From Nemertoderma westbladi (taxonomy: Eukaryota > Xenacoelomorpha > Nemertodermatida > Nemertodermatidae), in the NCBI GenBank assembly GCA_032718475.1, contig JAUCBJ010001024.1:1-27799 (forward strand): a DNA stretch of 27,799 nt, given 5' to 3'. The notes below the pieces were generated by a model. The model did not search any database. It saw only the letters and a list, made by a program, of their open reading frames with translations, and was not told the origin of the DNA. Numbering within the stretch: the first letter of the stretch is position 1; each line of letters begins with the position of its first letter. A program made the translations under genes and the position numbers. Below, piece by piece: positions 18,935 through 27,625 of this stretch.

Positions 18935-20019
18935 GACAGTGTTCATATTAAGTTAAGTATTTCTCTAGAAAATACAGTTTTTTGCACGTGCTGCGCGAAG
19001 GGCACATCGTCCTCTGCAGCCGTAAAATTTACATCACATTAAATACACGACCTGGGGTGTCTGTCTGTAGATTTTCCGGCAAATTGAAGGAAAATTGAGG
19101 CAATGGTGCACATTTGAAAACAGGCAAAAATTGACTTTTCGAGAAAAAAGCCATAAACTCATGATTTTCAATCGTGCTGCTCGAAGCGGAAAATTACCCT
19201 AATTTAATTTTTTCCATGAAGTTACACATAGGTCAGAGAGTGTATGTGTGAAATTTGAGACAAATCGGTCCAAAAATGGCCATTGGGAAAAGGTGTTTGT
19301 CACTGTGCTTCAAATGTTATAGAACTGGCACTAGGCACTAGGGTATTTTAACCGGCCACCGGTGGTGAAACTACACTGGGTGATTTTTTAGTGAAATTTA
19401 ACCTCCGACCGAGACTTTAGTCCATACACTTTACAATAAAAGCGCTCGAAAATCGTAAAGCACACCGGTTTTGGTGCGTGGCGCTCCCAAAATTAATAAC
19501 CGGCGCCGATTTGTTGGTTTAACAATTACGGAAGTTCCTTAAAAATTGCATTAGCTGTTTAAAAATTTCGGCTCGCTACGCTCGCCTTTCTTTTTTCTGT
19601 TGCATGGTTACTGCTGTGGGCCTACAGGTACAGCAGTACTGACATTGGCAGACTGGTTACACTCCTTCAAAATTGAAATTGCAAATTGGATTGGCGCGGC
19701 GCTCTTCAAAATTAAATTGTTTCAATGTGCGGCGCGCTTAAAAATTTCGTCGGCCCGGGGTTTGCTTCGAAATTGCATCGGCGCGCGGCGCGCATAAAAA
19801 TTGGTCGGCGCGCTATCCGGTGCTCTTTTTGGATGGATTCCATACAGACCCCTGACCACAAACTGACGAACTAGTTACGATCCCGATTTATCTGGGTTTT
19901 TAGAACGTACTGTAGTACCGGACCGGTAGTCCTACCGGTAATAACCGGTAAAGCATTGCCGTTGTTCTCTGTAATTCTTTATCTGAATTAAATCCTTGGG
20001 CCAGGGTGTAAACTTTACA
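18935..20019. other. Intronic, no gene seen
   Basis: Mixed-composition DNA without a supported exon. From about 19480 to 19820 GC-rich words (GGCGCGC, CGGCGCC, CTCGCTACGCTCGCC) alternate with AAAATT, unlike the flanks. A TACCGGTA cluster lies at 19914-19948. The 65-codon frame at 19600 has no recognisable motif. Confidence 0.4.
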
Positions 20020-20158
20020 CAGACAACCGACAGCAGACAAAGACAACCGACAGAAGACAAAGACAACCGACAGAAGACTAAGGACAGCAGACAACCGACA
20101 ATCGACAGCGACAACCAACAGCTGACAGCAGACAACGAACCGACAGTTGACAACCGAC
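20020..20158. repeat. Degenerate GACAAC / GACAGCA tandem repeat
   Basis: About 140 bp built from AGACAACCGACAG-like words with shifting period. The open frames of about 60-70 codons on both strands follow from the repeat and are not believable genes. Confidence 0.8.
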
Positions 20159-20275
20159 CATTTTCACTTATCAGTTGAAATTTTATATATGATGAATTTG
20201 TATTTGTGTTGATTTCACCATGTTAAGTGTTTTATCGCAATTATTTCTATGTTATAACTTGACGCAGATTCAATT

Positions 20276-20316
20276 TGTTTATTGTTTTGGTCAGATTCAG
20301 CCCTTCTGTAACCTGG
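20276..20316 (+). repeat. Short copy of the dispersed 'GTTTATTG...CTGTAACCTG' repeat
   Basis: GTTTATTGTTTTGGTCAGAT followed by CTTCTGTAACCTGG. It is a diverged, shortened relative of the motif in the MULE arms and at 7429. Confidence 0.5.
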
Positions 20317-20353
20317 GTTTTTGTTTTTATTGAAAACCTTGTATTCTTTACAG

Positions 20354-20466
20354 TGGGGGCAAAATGCAAAGTCAGATATAACAACAGAAAGTCCGATATA
20401 CTTCACCTGCACCCAACGACAGCAGAAGAAAAGGCAGGGAACGGAAACAAGCACATAATATTATGA
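20354..20466 (+). CDS. Candidate exon, possibly N-terminal part of the second MULE gene
   Basis: After a TTCTTTACAG acceptor the frame reads GAKCKVRYNNRKSDILHLHP, then a short polar stretch to a TGA at 20464-20466. The codon choice and the Cys/basic/His pattern are coding-like and recall the small DNA-binding modules ahead of MULE transposase domains ('C.a.v.......l...H'). It lies on the same strand as, and 0.9 kb before, the exons at 21403-22272. An internal stop would make it a relic. It could also be chance. Confidence 0.3.
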
Positions 20467-20765
20467 ATATACAGTTGAGTAGGCCTATAAATACTGTCTT
20501 TTTTTTTACATCGCAAGGAAAAGTGCAGAACTGTTGAATGCAATACATTCAATGAGTAGTCCCATAACGGCCCAATTGGAAACTAAACGTCATGGGCGGG
20601 TTGTGGTGTTTTAGTAACTCAAAATCAAATTGCTTAACCGTGCCAGTTAACCGTTGACAATTATTGGAAGATAAAGAAGGTTACTTAACTTACTATTATC
20701 ACTGCTATATTAATGGATAGCCAGTGATAGTCAAAACGTGATCTTCCAATAATCTACTACTACTA
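20467..20765. other. No gene; nested hairpin at 20660-20753
   Basis: ATTATTGGAAGAT (20660-20672) pairs perfectly with ATCTTCCAATAAT (20741-20753). Inside, TATCACTG...CAGTGATA and CTAT...ATAG add further pairs. A (TAC)n run follows at 20752-20768. As the LINE to the right is on the - strand, this is where its 3' untranslated region and microsatellite tail would be. Confidence 0.6.
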
Positions 20766-21272
20766 CTAGGTCGAGCGAATTCGGACAGTGGAAATGAGAT
20801 CCTTCCAGGCTTCCCGATTCTCCATAGTTGTCGCAATTTCGATTCTCCCAAGTTCAGTATCCCTTTCAAGTTGATCTATATATGTTATGGCAGGTCATCC
20901 ACGACTACGCTTTCCATGAGTTGGTTGTCAGAAAAGTAGATCTGATATGACCTCGTCTTTACTTCGCCAGCAGTTCCCACTGAATCTTAATCTACGTTCA
21001 CGGAGGGTGGTTGATACAGGTGGTATTTTACCTTAAAGCTCGGCGTTTGTCATGTGTTGTCTCCAGCTGATGTTTAGGGCTGCCCTTAGTAGTCTTGTGT
21101 AGCAACCATCAATTCATTGTTCAAGTGATTTCGTCAGTGTCCAGGTCTCACCCCCGTATAAAAATACACTTTCCACTGTGGCTCGAAAGAACTTAGTCTT
21201 TAGGACATGAGAGTAAAAACCCAAGCGATCATTTTGTGAACATCCAATGATTTTGCCTGTTTTATAAATGCT
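20766..21272 (-). pseudogene. LINE fragment, RT C-terminus with four stops
   Basis: Read on the - strand the frame gives KTKFFRATVESVFLYGGETW, TLTKSLEQ-stop, YTRLLRAALNISWR, a second stop after MTNAEL, LRERRLRFSGNCWRSKDEV, a third stop after DLLF, a fourth after GKRSRG, then ITYIDQLERDTELGRIEIAT and a WKDLISTVRIRST end. The order ('F.R..VE..LLYG.ETWTLT', 'LRERRLRF.G.CWR', 'D.LERDT') is that of LINEs encoding an endonuclease and RT, a family different from the copies at 945 and 4710. The 5' part is missing beyond about 21272. It was invisible to ORF prediction because of the stops. Confidence 0.85.
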
Positions 21273-21402
21273 TTAAGTTGTTATGGGCTGTTCTGTTTGA
21301 TTGGTTGTTGTGTGATTTACTTGCTAATCTTGGCCAGTATTAAATGCACTAAATCAACAAGTGATCATTGTAACTTAGTAGTTTACATTTAAATATTAGC
21401 AG

Positions 21403-21554
21403 TATGCCGGTAGCTCTACCTACGACTATGATATAAAGCTCGTTGTGGTAGTCATTCTGGATAACAGAGATAAGGGCTTCCCGGTTGCATTCTTTGTAAC
21501 TACCAATGAGGATTCAATCCAAATGGATAAATTTTTGAACTCTATTTTAGAACG
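21403..21554 (+). pseudogene. Second MULE-like transposase, DDE core exon
   Basis: Between an acceptor (TATTAGCAG|TATGCC) and a donor (GAACG|GTGAGT), 50 codons read STYDYDIKLVVVVILDNRDK, then GFPVAFFVTTNED and MDKFLNSILE. The 'Y.(F/Y).(L)....V.D....GFPVA......ED...(F)L' pattern is the MULE transposase core, with the Asp of ILDN a likely catalytic residue. The phase 2 donor fits the next exon. Upstream the DATHGT-like segment is absent or degenerate. The exon was not apparent as an ORF because it is short. Confidence 0.75.
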
Positions 21555-22053
21555 GTGAGTTTAAACCCCACTCCCTCTCGGGGGGGGGGGGGGGGGGGTG
21601 GTGGTGTCATACCCCATACAGTCTCGGCACTGGCAATGTAATTCAACCTGTATTAAGAACCAATCAGAGATCAGCAGTTGTAAGGAACTCAGAATGTCAG
21701 CACTTATTAAATGGAAAATATACAATAAAGAAGTACTTTGGGTGATGTATGTGTTAATGCGCAATGGGCGTGCCGTGCAGACTGAATAATGATAGGGGGG
21801 GGGGGGGGGGGGGGGGGGCTGTACGCAATAAAATCTCATCCCTCTCCAGGGGAAATTCGTCGCAAATAACGGCTGATTACTCTCAAAAATAAAACTGTAA
21901 CAAGTTGTACAAACTGTAAAAGTTTACTATTTTGGTTAAAATAATGTGCCACTCTAACCTGCTCCTTTCCCTAAATTGAGAATTGAACATTAATGATAGA
22001 TTTAATGCATTTTTTTACCATATTTTATCATCTCCATTATTATTATATTTCAG
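21555..22053 (+). other. Intron of the second MULE with G tracts and a dispersed-repeat copy
   Basis: GTGAGT at 21555 and TATTTCAG ending at 22053 bound 499 bp. It holds G tracts at 21580-21598 and 21795-21818, then GTCGCAAATAACGGCTGATT, AAAATAAAACTGTAAC and CTCTAACCTGCTCCTTTCCC (to 21972). The same order of blocks occurs in the right arm of the 9.7 kb MULE (18270-18650). The intron therefore contains, or arose from, an insertion of that repeat. Confidence 0.6.
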
Positions 22054-22272
22054 AAATTGAGAAATTGACTCAGAGACTTTTATGTCTGATTGTGCTGAGA
22101 ACTTTTGGAACGGGTATTCTTCCGTTTTCATTTTGGTTTTTCATTTTGGATTTTGGTGTGCGTGGCACATGAGGAAAGCTGTAGGGGAAAATATACGAAA
22201 AAAGGTGTCATCTGAAAATGTTGATAATATAACAAGCATGTTTGATATTTTAATGAAAACTACTGATGAGTG
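22054..22272 (+). pseudogene. Second MULE-like transposase, next exon, one stop, cut short
   Basis: From the TTTCAG acceptor, in the phase set by the previous donor, the frame reads R-N-stop-EIDSETF and then MSDCAENFWNGYSSVF, FWCAWHMRKAVGENIRKKVS and IDILMKTTDE-like residues (…MFDILMKTTDE). 'FMSDCAENFWNGY' has the second Asp expected of the DDE triad, and 'WCAWHM.KA...NI..K' is the C-x2-H helix typical of MULE transposases ('lC.WH...aw..n'). One in-frame TGA (22058-22060) marks it as a pseudogene. The coding match ends near 22272, where a LINE begins in the opposite direction. Confidence 0.72.
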
Positions 22273-23225
22273 TGAATTCGGCAGTACTTGGTCGAAATCC
22301 GTTTTGGCTCTTACGCAGCAGTTTCTCTATGTGAGGCATAATCCTATATAGAATCATTTTATTGTATATTTTGGCAGCTACCACAAGCAGACAGATCCCA
22401 CGATAGTTTGTTGGTATACCGAGGTCTCCTCTCTCGGGGAGAGGCTTTAGTTGACCTTTAGTCCAAATTGGTGGTTGCTTTTCCCCTTTTAACATCCAGT
22501 TGCAAACATTCAATAATGGTCTATTTAGCACTCCGGTTTTCCATACCTCCGCTGGGATTTCATCTAATCCACTCGCTTTATTATTGGACATGCTTTTAAT
22601 GCTTCTTTGGAGTTCGGCAGGTGTGAAGTCCCCTGTTTCTATAGGTAGTGTCTTGTCATATATTTTCCTTGTAGGGCTGACCTCGATGTTTGGTGGCTGC
22701 CCAAGCAAGTTGCTGAAGTGATTTTTCCACTTCCCAACACGTTCTTCATGACTATCAGCTTTGAGGCGCCCCTTTGCACAAGTTTTCCGTCCAGATACCT
22801 AATTTACTATTTGCCAGGTAAGTCTTGATTGTTGCTGTATGTGAGCAGTTGTAATTTTATCCTGTATGTACTTTTCCTGGATGATGTAGGCCAATTTAAG
22901 ATCGTCCTTAGCTTTCTCAACCTTGTTAATGTTTTCGGTTGTTGGTTGTTCGGGTTTTTACTTTGTAGGTGTACTGTATCTTAAAGAGCCTTTCTCTTAC
23001 AAGTAACCTCAGAGTTTTGCCATGGCACATACTGTTTTCGTTTGGGTTTCTGGGGGATATGCCTCTTAGCTGATTCCTTGTGGGCTGTTATTATATTCTG
23101 CTATATTGAATTGGTAGACAGGTCTTCATCCATAGGCTGAAGTGCTTCAAGGCGGTTTTGAACTTCTACTGTGAAAGCATCGTTTACTGCATTGTCAGTT
23201 CTAAGTTTCTCCCAGTCTGTTCGCG
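22273..23225 (-). pseudogene. LINE: linker and RT N-terminal half
   Basis: On the - strand, from the left edge of the TIR insert (23226) downward, the frame reads ARTDWEKLRTDNAVNDAFTV, VQNRLEALQP, AKRHIPQKPKRKQYVPW, then KDDLKLAYIIQEKYIQD, RLTWQIVN-stop-VSGRK, HEERVGKWKNHFSNLLGQPP. RT blocks follow: FTPAELQRSIKSMSNNKASG, LDEIPAEVW, NYRGICLL, AAKIYNKMILYRIMP and LLRKSQNGFRPSTAE. A few stops and frame changes occur (for example at VN-stop). The catalytic YADD half is absent: the 3' side is cut at about 22273. Loss at the 3' side is unusual for LINE insertion and suggests a later deletion. Confidence 0.88.
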
Positions 23226-23234
23226 CTTTCAGAC

Positions 23235-24466
23235 CTTTAGCAGTTTAACCTGCCAATTTTAGGTGTCCTCTTGTTTATAAATCGACTTTAGCCTATAACA
23301 GTTATTTAATGCACATGAAGTAACATTAGCCGAAGCCAGTCTATGCGCGATCATTCACCCACAGTTAAGGGAGACTGGATTCGGATGCTTTGACCTTATT
23401 GCGTTGCAGACCTACTGTATTATTCGATTGATTGTTACTATTACTATATAATCTCTGACAATATTATTCACTTTCGGGGAAATATTAACAGTTCCTTTAG
23501 GACGTGGCGCTTTAAGTATAAAACAGAATTATGACTTATACTAAACACAACGAGATGGCTACTGATTTTCGTAAATAGCGCATTCTTTAGGAGATGCTTT
23601 ATTATCTGTCACACTGCTGCATACGATTTCACACTGCTGCATACTGATCTGCCGACCGTCACTGAATTTGATCATATATAAGGAGGATAGCAACTGACAC
23701 ATGTAGGGATTATGAAATAGCATTTAATGCACACTAAAACCACTGTAATGTAAGTCGCAATTGCTACCGGTAACCGGTCCCTCTAACCTTTAGTAATCAA
23801 GAAGATTGGGGGTTTTATGATTATTTATCGATATTCTCCAAATATAACAACATATCCATCAACATATAACCATTAATAACAGACAGTAAACAGAAGTAAA
23901 ATAATGCGGTGATAGTCAGCCAGTTGACCAGTTTGTTGCACAGTTGCGCAGTGCAGGTGATCGGTTGACAAGTTGACAGGTGCAGTATCGGTAGTACCGG
24001 TACCGCAGTTGGTAGGTGCAGCCAGGTGCAGAGTTGTTCAGATAATAGATTTACGTTATTGTAATCAAAGCCGTCTAATGTTGGCCAAAGTCTGAAACTT
24101 CTAACACAGAAGTACAGAATAATTTCCAAGCAGTTGTTCTCGCTCAGAAAGGTAAACAAAGACCGTCATGCATTGCGCGGTTTTCCGTAGGCCTCTGTGC
24201 AAAATAAAATGAAAATCGCTCTGATTGGTCGAGTGAGCCGAACAAAGAAAGTTAAGAAAGCTCCACATCGACAGCAAATCAGCTGACAGATTTCGTCATC
24301 TGAACTACACTCTATTTAGAGTATTTGGCGTATTGCGGCATAAAATGGCTTGTTATGTCCGCTAAAACACCTACAGGGTACATTGCGGAGAAAATGGCTT
24401 GTTATGTCCGCTAAAACAACTAAACAGTTCATTGCGGAGAAAAATGACTGGTTATATCCGCAAAAG
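23235..24466. mobile_element. 1.2 kb non-autonomous TIR element inserted in the LINE
   Basis: The left end CTTTAGCAGTTTAACCTGCC matches the inverted right end CTTTTGCGGATATAACCAGTC imperfectly over about 25 bp. CTTTCAGAC (23226-23234) and CTTTTACAC (24467-24475) flank it, 7 of 9 bases equal, as an aged 9 bp target duplication. Removing the insert and one flank copy joins the LINE in frame (NYDCVK to ARTDWEKL), which supports the boundaries. Its right side has three tandem copies, about 57 bp apart, of a block like ATTGCGGAGAAAATGGCTTG + TTATGTCCGC (24333-24466), which extend the TIR. No coding capacity is seen. The superfamily is unknown; hAT and MULE make 8-9 bp duplications. Confidence 0.7.
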
Positions 24467-24475
24467 CTTTTACAC

Positions 24476-25197
24476 AGTCATAGTTGATTTGCTTGCTTGT
24501 CCTGGGTTTGCTGGCTCTCAAACTGAGTCTGATCTCTGCAGTCACAATTCTGTGGTCCGAACCAATTAGGTTGAACGAGCTGTATGCCTTGCAGTTGATC
24601 ATGCTGTTTCTCCACTTTTTGTTTATAAGGATGTAATCAATCTGTGCTTTGGATCTATTAGGGTATTGAAAGGTCCATAGCTTCCCCTTAGTCTTTTCGA
24701 ATGTAGTTAAGTAGGAGTAGTTGTGGAGTAAGCACCCATTTCTGTTCGAACTGGTGTTATAGGTGTAACCCTTGATGTCTTCTGGGTAATTTTTCACATT
24801 CATGTTACCAGCAATGACTTTGACATTGTGTTTCGTACTGTCCTTTATAAGTCCAGTCAGATCTTCATAAAACTTGACTGCTTGTTCTGGCTCTGAGGCA
24901 TTGGTTGGACTATAGCAACATATTACTGCTGTCTTGGGATTTCCATCAAATGTTGCGATCATGACCCTGGAATTTATAGAATCGATGTTGTTTCGGATCT
25001 GAAGTGCAAATGGCGCTTGCTTAGCAGAATTCCTACTCCACCAATTGATGCATTGGCCGAGTTTCTTACTGCTGATCTTTTCACTAACGTCCATCCATTT
25101 CCAATGTCATTGTACTTCATGGCAGTGTCTTCATGACAATTAAATATGGTCTTGGGATCAGTATATTCAATAATATAGCAGTTAATAGCAGTGAACA
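24476..25197 (-). pseudogene. LINE: AP-type endonuclease domain
   Basis: The first frame (25197 to about 25010) reads TIFNCHEDTAMKYNDIGNGW, TLVKRSAVRNSANASIGGVG and ILLSKRHL. After a frame change the main frame gives INSRVMIATFDGNPKTAVIC, CYSPTNASEPEQAVKFYEDL, VKVIAGNMNV, LWTFQYPNRSKAQIDYILIN and NLIGSDHRIVTAEIRLSLRA. These are the later blocks of an exonuclease-endonuclease-phosphatase fold: the usual GDMN is GNMN here (metal-binding Asp lost), while IDYILI and GSDHR are present. It continues across the TIR insert into the linker and RT at 22273-23225, making one LINE copy of which about 1.7 kb remains. The 5' end of the element is missing. Confidence 0.88.
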
Positions 25198-25348
25198 ATT
25201 ATTTAATTAATGTGAGTCATAGACGAGAAACTGTACAATTTACCTGGACTTAAAATTCATTTAAACTCAGTTTTGGGATTGGCTGAATATTTAGATTTGG
25301 TTTTTATATTTATTTATAAATTTTATTTATTTTTACTTATTGTTTTAG
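25198..25348 (+). other. 3' end of DCTN3 intron 1
   Basis: AT-rich sequence ending in a pyrimidine-rich TTATTGTTTTAG acceptor at 25337-25348, directly before the next exon. Confidence 0.65.
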
Positions 25349-25520
25349 ATTTCTTCGAGATTATCTGCATTCACACAAATTATTGTTGGAACTGAGAAAT
25401 CTAAACCAACGTTAAGAGAATTATTTGCTTTAATCCCGGTTCTAGAGTTTATGCTGGACCCGAACTACGTTGACAATTCTCTACTTAGCGGAAACGCAAA
25501 GTTTATGATTGTGCAGGCTG
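25349..25520 (+). CDS. DCTN3: Dynactin subunit 3 (p24), second coding exon
   Basis: A 172 nt exon lies between TGTTTTAG| and |GTGAGT. It enters in phase 0, which matches the exon at 7218-7337, and leaves in phase 1. It reads ISSRLSAFTQIIVGTEKSKP, TLRELFALIPVLEFMLDPNY, VDNSLLSGNAKFMIVQA. The LIxxLxxxLDPxYVD...K....A block matches the conserved segment of dynactin p24 (human 'LIKYLDPEYIDR' with 'KLQFILAEE' after it), at the expected distance from the N-terminus. This subunit is part of the dynactin shoulder that links the p150Glued arm to the Arp1 filament. The remaining exons must lie to the right of the window. The gene is host-like in codon use and has no stop. Confidence 0.8.
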
Positions 25521-25763
25521 GTGAGTTAAACTCTATGATCAGATGCTTGCTTAGGTTATTTTATTTACTGTACCCTTACAATTGTCGATGAAAGGTTACT
25601 CTCAGCTAATTAGTTAGTTAGGCCTAAAGTATAAGTTCCGTCAGACGGACTGTCGTCAATATGTTACTCAGATATCGCATATTAAACCCGATTCACAATT
25701 TGGTACTGGTAAGGATTAAGCTACCATAATATGCATTCATTATTCCTTCTGCAGGCGTGTCCT
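25521..25763. other. Start of DCTN3 intron 2, no gene seen
   Basis: Non-coding sequence after the GTGAGT donor. A TTCCTTCTGCAG acceptor-like site at 25745-25756 precedes the LINE fragment and is probably not used by the host gene. Confidence 0.45.
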
Positions 25764-25978
25764 CTGAACTGTCAAGTACAATGCACACATCTCCAACCAG
25801 ACACTATATAACATTGGAGGTGTCTCATTGGTTCCCCCAAGCTTGACACTAAAACAAAGTCACCTCCGCTTTGCAGGACATTGCTTTCGCCGTGAGGACC
25901 AGCCAGGGCATAATTTTGTACTTTGGCAGCCCCATGGAGTGAATAAGCATGGTGGTCAGCCCATGACTTTCTTGAGGG
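25764..25978 (+). pseudogene. LINE fragment, C-terminal region (same family as 4710-5633)
   Basis: The + strand reads VKYNAHISNQTLYNIGGVSL, VPPSLTLKQSHLRFAGHCFR, REDQPGHNFVLWQPHGVNKH and GGQPMTFLR, a close copy of the C-terminal end of the elements at 945-1380 and 4710-5633. Both ends are cut: the 5' side at about 25764 and the 3' side at 25978, where the 53 bp satellite starts within the codon after FLR. It is not a complete gene. Confidence 0.88.
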
Positions 25979-27625
25979 GTCAGAGTAAAACGCGGATCCG
26001 GATTAGGATCCGGATTCTATCATTTAACATTGTCTCTATGGAAGTCGACTGAATTTACATTTTTCGGGTGTAATCTGCGGATTACTGTGTAAAACGCGGA
26101 TTCAAGTTAATCACCAAGTTTTATTGGATCCGGGAAGGGGTGTAAAACGTGGATTTAATTTATTTACTAAGTTTTATTGGATTCGGGAAGGGGTGTAAAA
26201 CGCGGATTTCAAGTTAATTACCAAGTGTTACCGGATCCGGGAAGGGGTGTAAAACGTGGATTCAAGTTAATTAACAAGTGTTACTGGATCCGGGAAGGGG
26301 TGTAAAAAGCGGATTCAATTTATTTACTAAGTGTTACTGGATCCGGGAAGGGGTGTAAAACGCGAATTCAAGTTAATTACCAAGTGTTACCGGATCCGGG
26401 AAGGGGTGTAAAACGTGGATTCAAGTTAATTACCAAGTGTTACTGGATCCGGGAAGGGGTGTAAAAAGCGGATTCATATATTTTGTGAATCCGGGATGGA
26501 GTGTAAAACACGGATTTACGTTAATTACCAAGTTTTATTGGATCCGGGAAGGGGTGTATAACGCGGATTCATGTTAATTACCAAGTGTTACTGGATCCGG
26601 GAAGGGGTGTAAACGCGGATTCATGTTAATTACCAAGTGTTACTGGATCCGGGAAGGGGTGTAAAACGCGGATTCATGTTAATTACCAAGTGTTACTGGA
26701 TCCGGGAAGGGGTGTAAAACGCGGATTCATGTTAATTACCAAGTGTTACTGGATCCGGGAATGGGTGTAAAACGCGGATTCAATTTATTTACAAAGTGTT
26801 ATTGGATCCTGGAAGGGGTGTAACAACTCGGATTCAAGTTAATTACCGAGTTTATTGGATCCGGGAAGGGGTGTAAAACTCGGATTCAATTTATTTACAA
26901 GTGTTATTGGATCCTGGAAGGGGTGTAAAACTCGGATTCTAGTTAATTACCCAATGTATTGGATCCGGGAAGGGGTGTAAAACGAGCATTCAAGTTAATT
27001 ACTAAGTTTTATTGGATCGGGGAAGGGGTGTAAAACGCGGATTCTAGTTAATTACCAAGTTTTATTGGATCCGGGGAAGGGGTGTAAACTCGGATTCAAT
27101 TTATTTACAAGTGTTATTGGATCCTGGAAGGGGTGTAAAACTCGGATTCTAGTTAATTACCAATTGTATTGGATCCGGGAAGGGGTGTAAACGAGAATTC
27201 ATGTTCATTACTAAGTTTATATGGATCCGGGGAAGGGGTGTAAAACGCGGATTCAAGTTAATTACCGAGTATATTGGATCGGGAAGGGGTGTAAACTCGG
27301 ATTCAATTTATTACAACGTGTTATTGGATCCTGGAAGGGGTGTAAACACGCGGATTCAAGTAATCAACCAAATTGTATAGGATCCGGGACGGGGTGTAAC
27401 ACTCGGATTCCATATATTACAAATTCGTTATTGGATCCTGGAAGGGGTGTAAACCTCGATTCAAGTTAATTACCGAGTATAATTGGATCGGGAAGGGGTG
27501 TAAAACCTCGGATTCAATATACTTTACACAGTGTTACTTGGATCCTGGAAGGGTTGTAAAACGCGGATTCAAGTTACATTACCACAAATGTATTGGATCC
27601 GGAACAGGGGTGTAACCTACGGAAA
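25979..27625. repeat. 53 bp satellite, about 29 units
   Basis: Tandem units of the form GGATCCGGGAAGGGGTGTAA + AACGCGGATTCAAGTTAATT + ACCAAGTGTTACT, with a BamHI-type GGATCC in most. Two interspersed unit types differ in the middle (AAGTTAATTACC versus AATTTATTTAC). Between about 26820 and 27340 a recurring group (TCCTGGAAGGGG type next to a TCCGGGAAGGGG type) suggests a higher-order repeat. Units become more diverged at both edges. Open frames within it are by-products. Confidence 0.93.

Noticed and set aside
19900-20178. Leu/Ser/Val-rich and Gln/Asp-rich frames
   Set aside because: They are by-products of the GACAAC/GACAGCA tandem repeat.
25979-27625. CRISPR-like regularity of 53 bp units
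   Set aside because: The whole unit is repeated and there are no unique spacers of constant length. The context is animal DNA, so it is a satellite.
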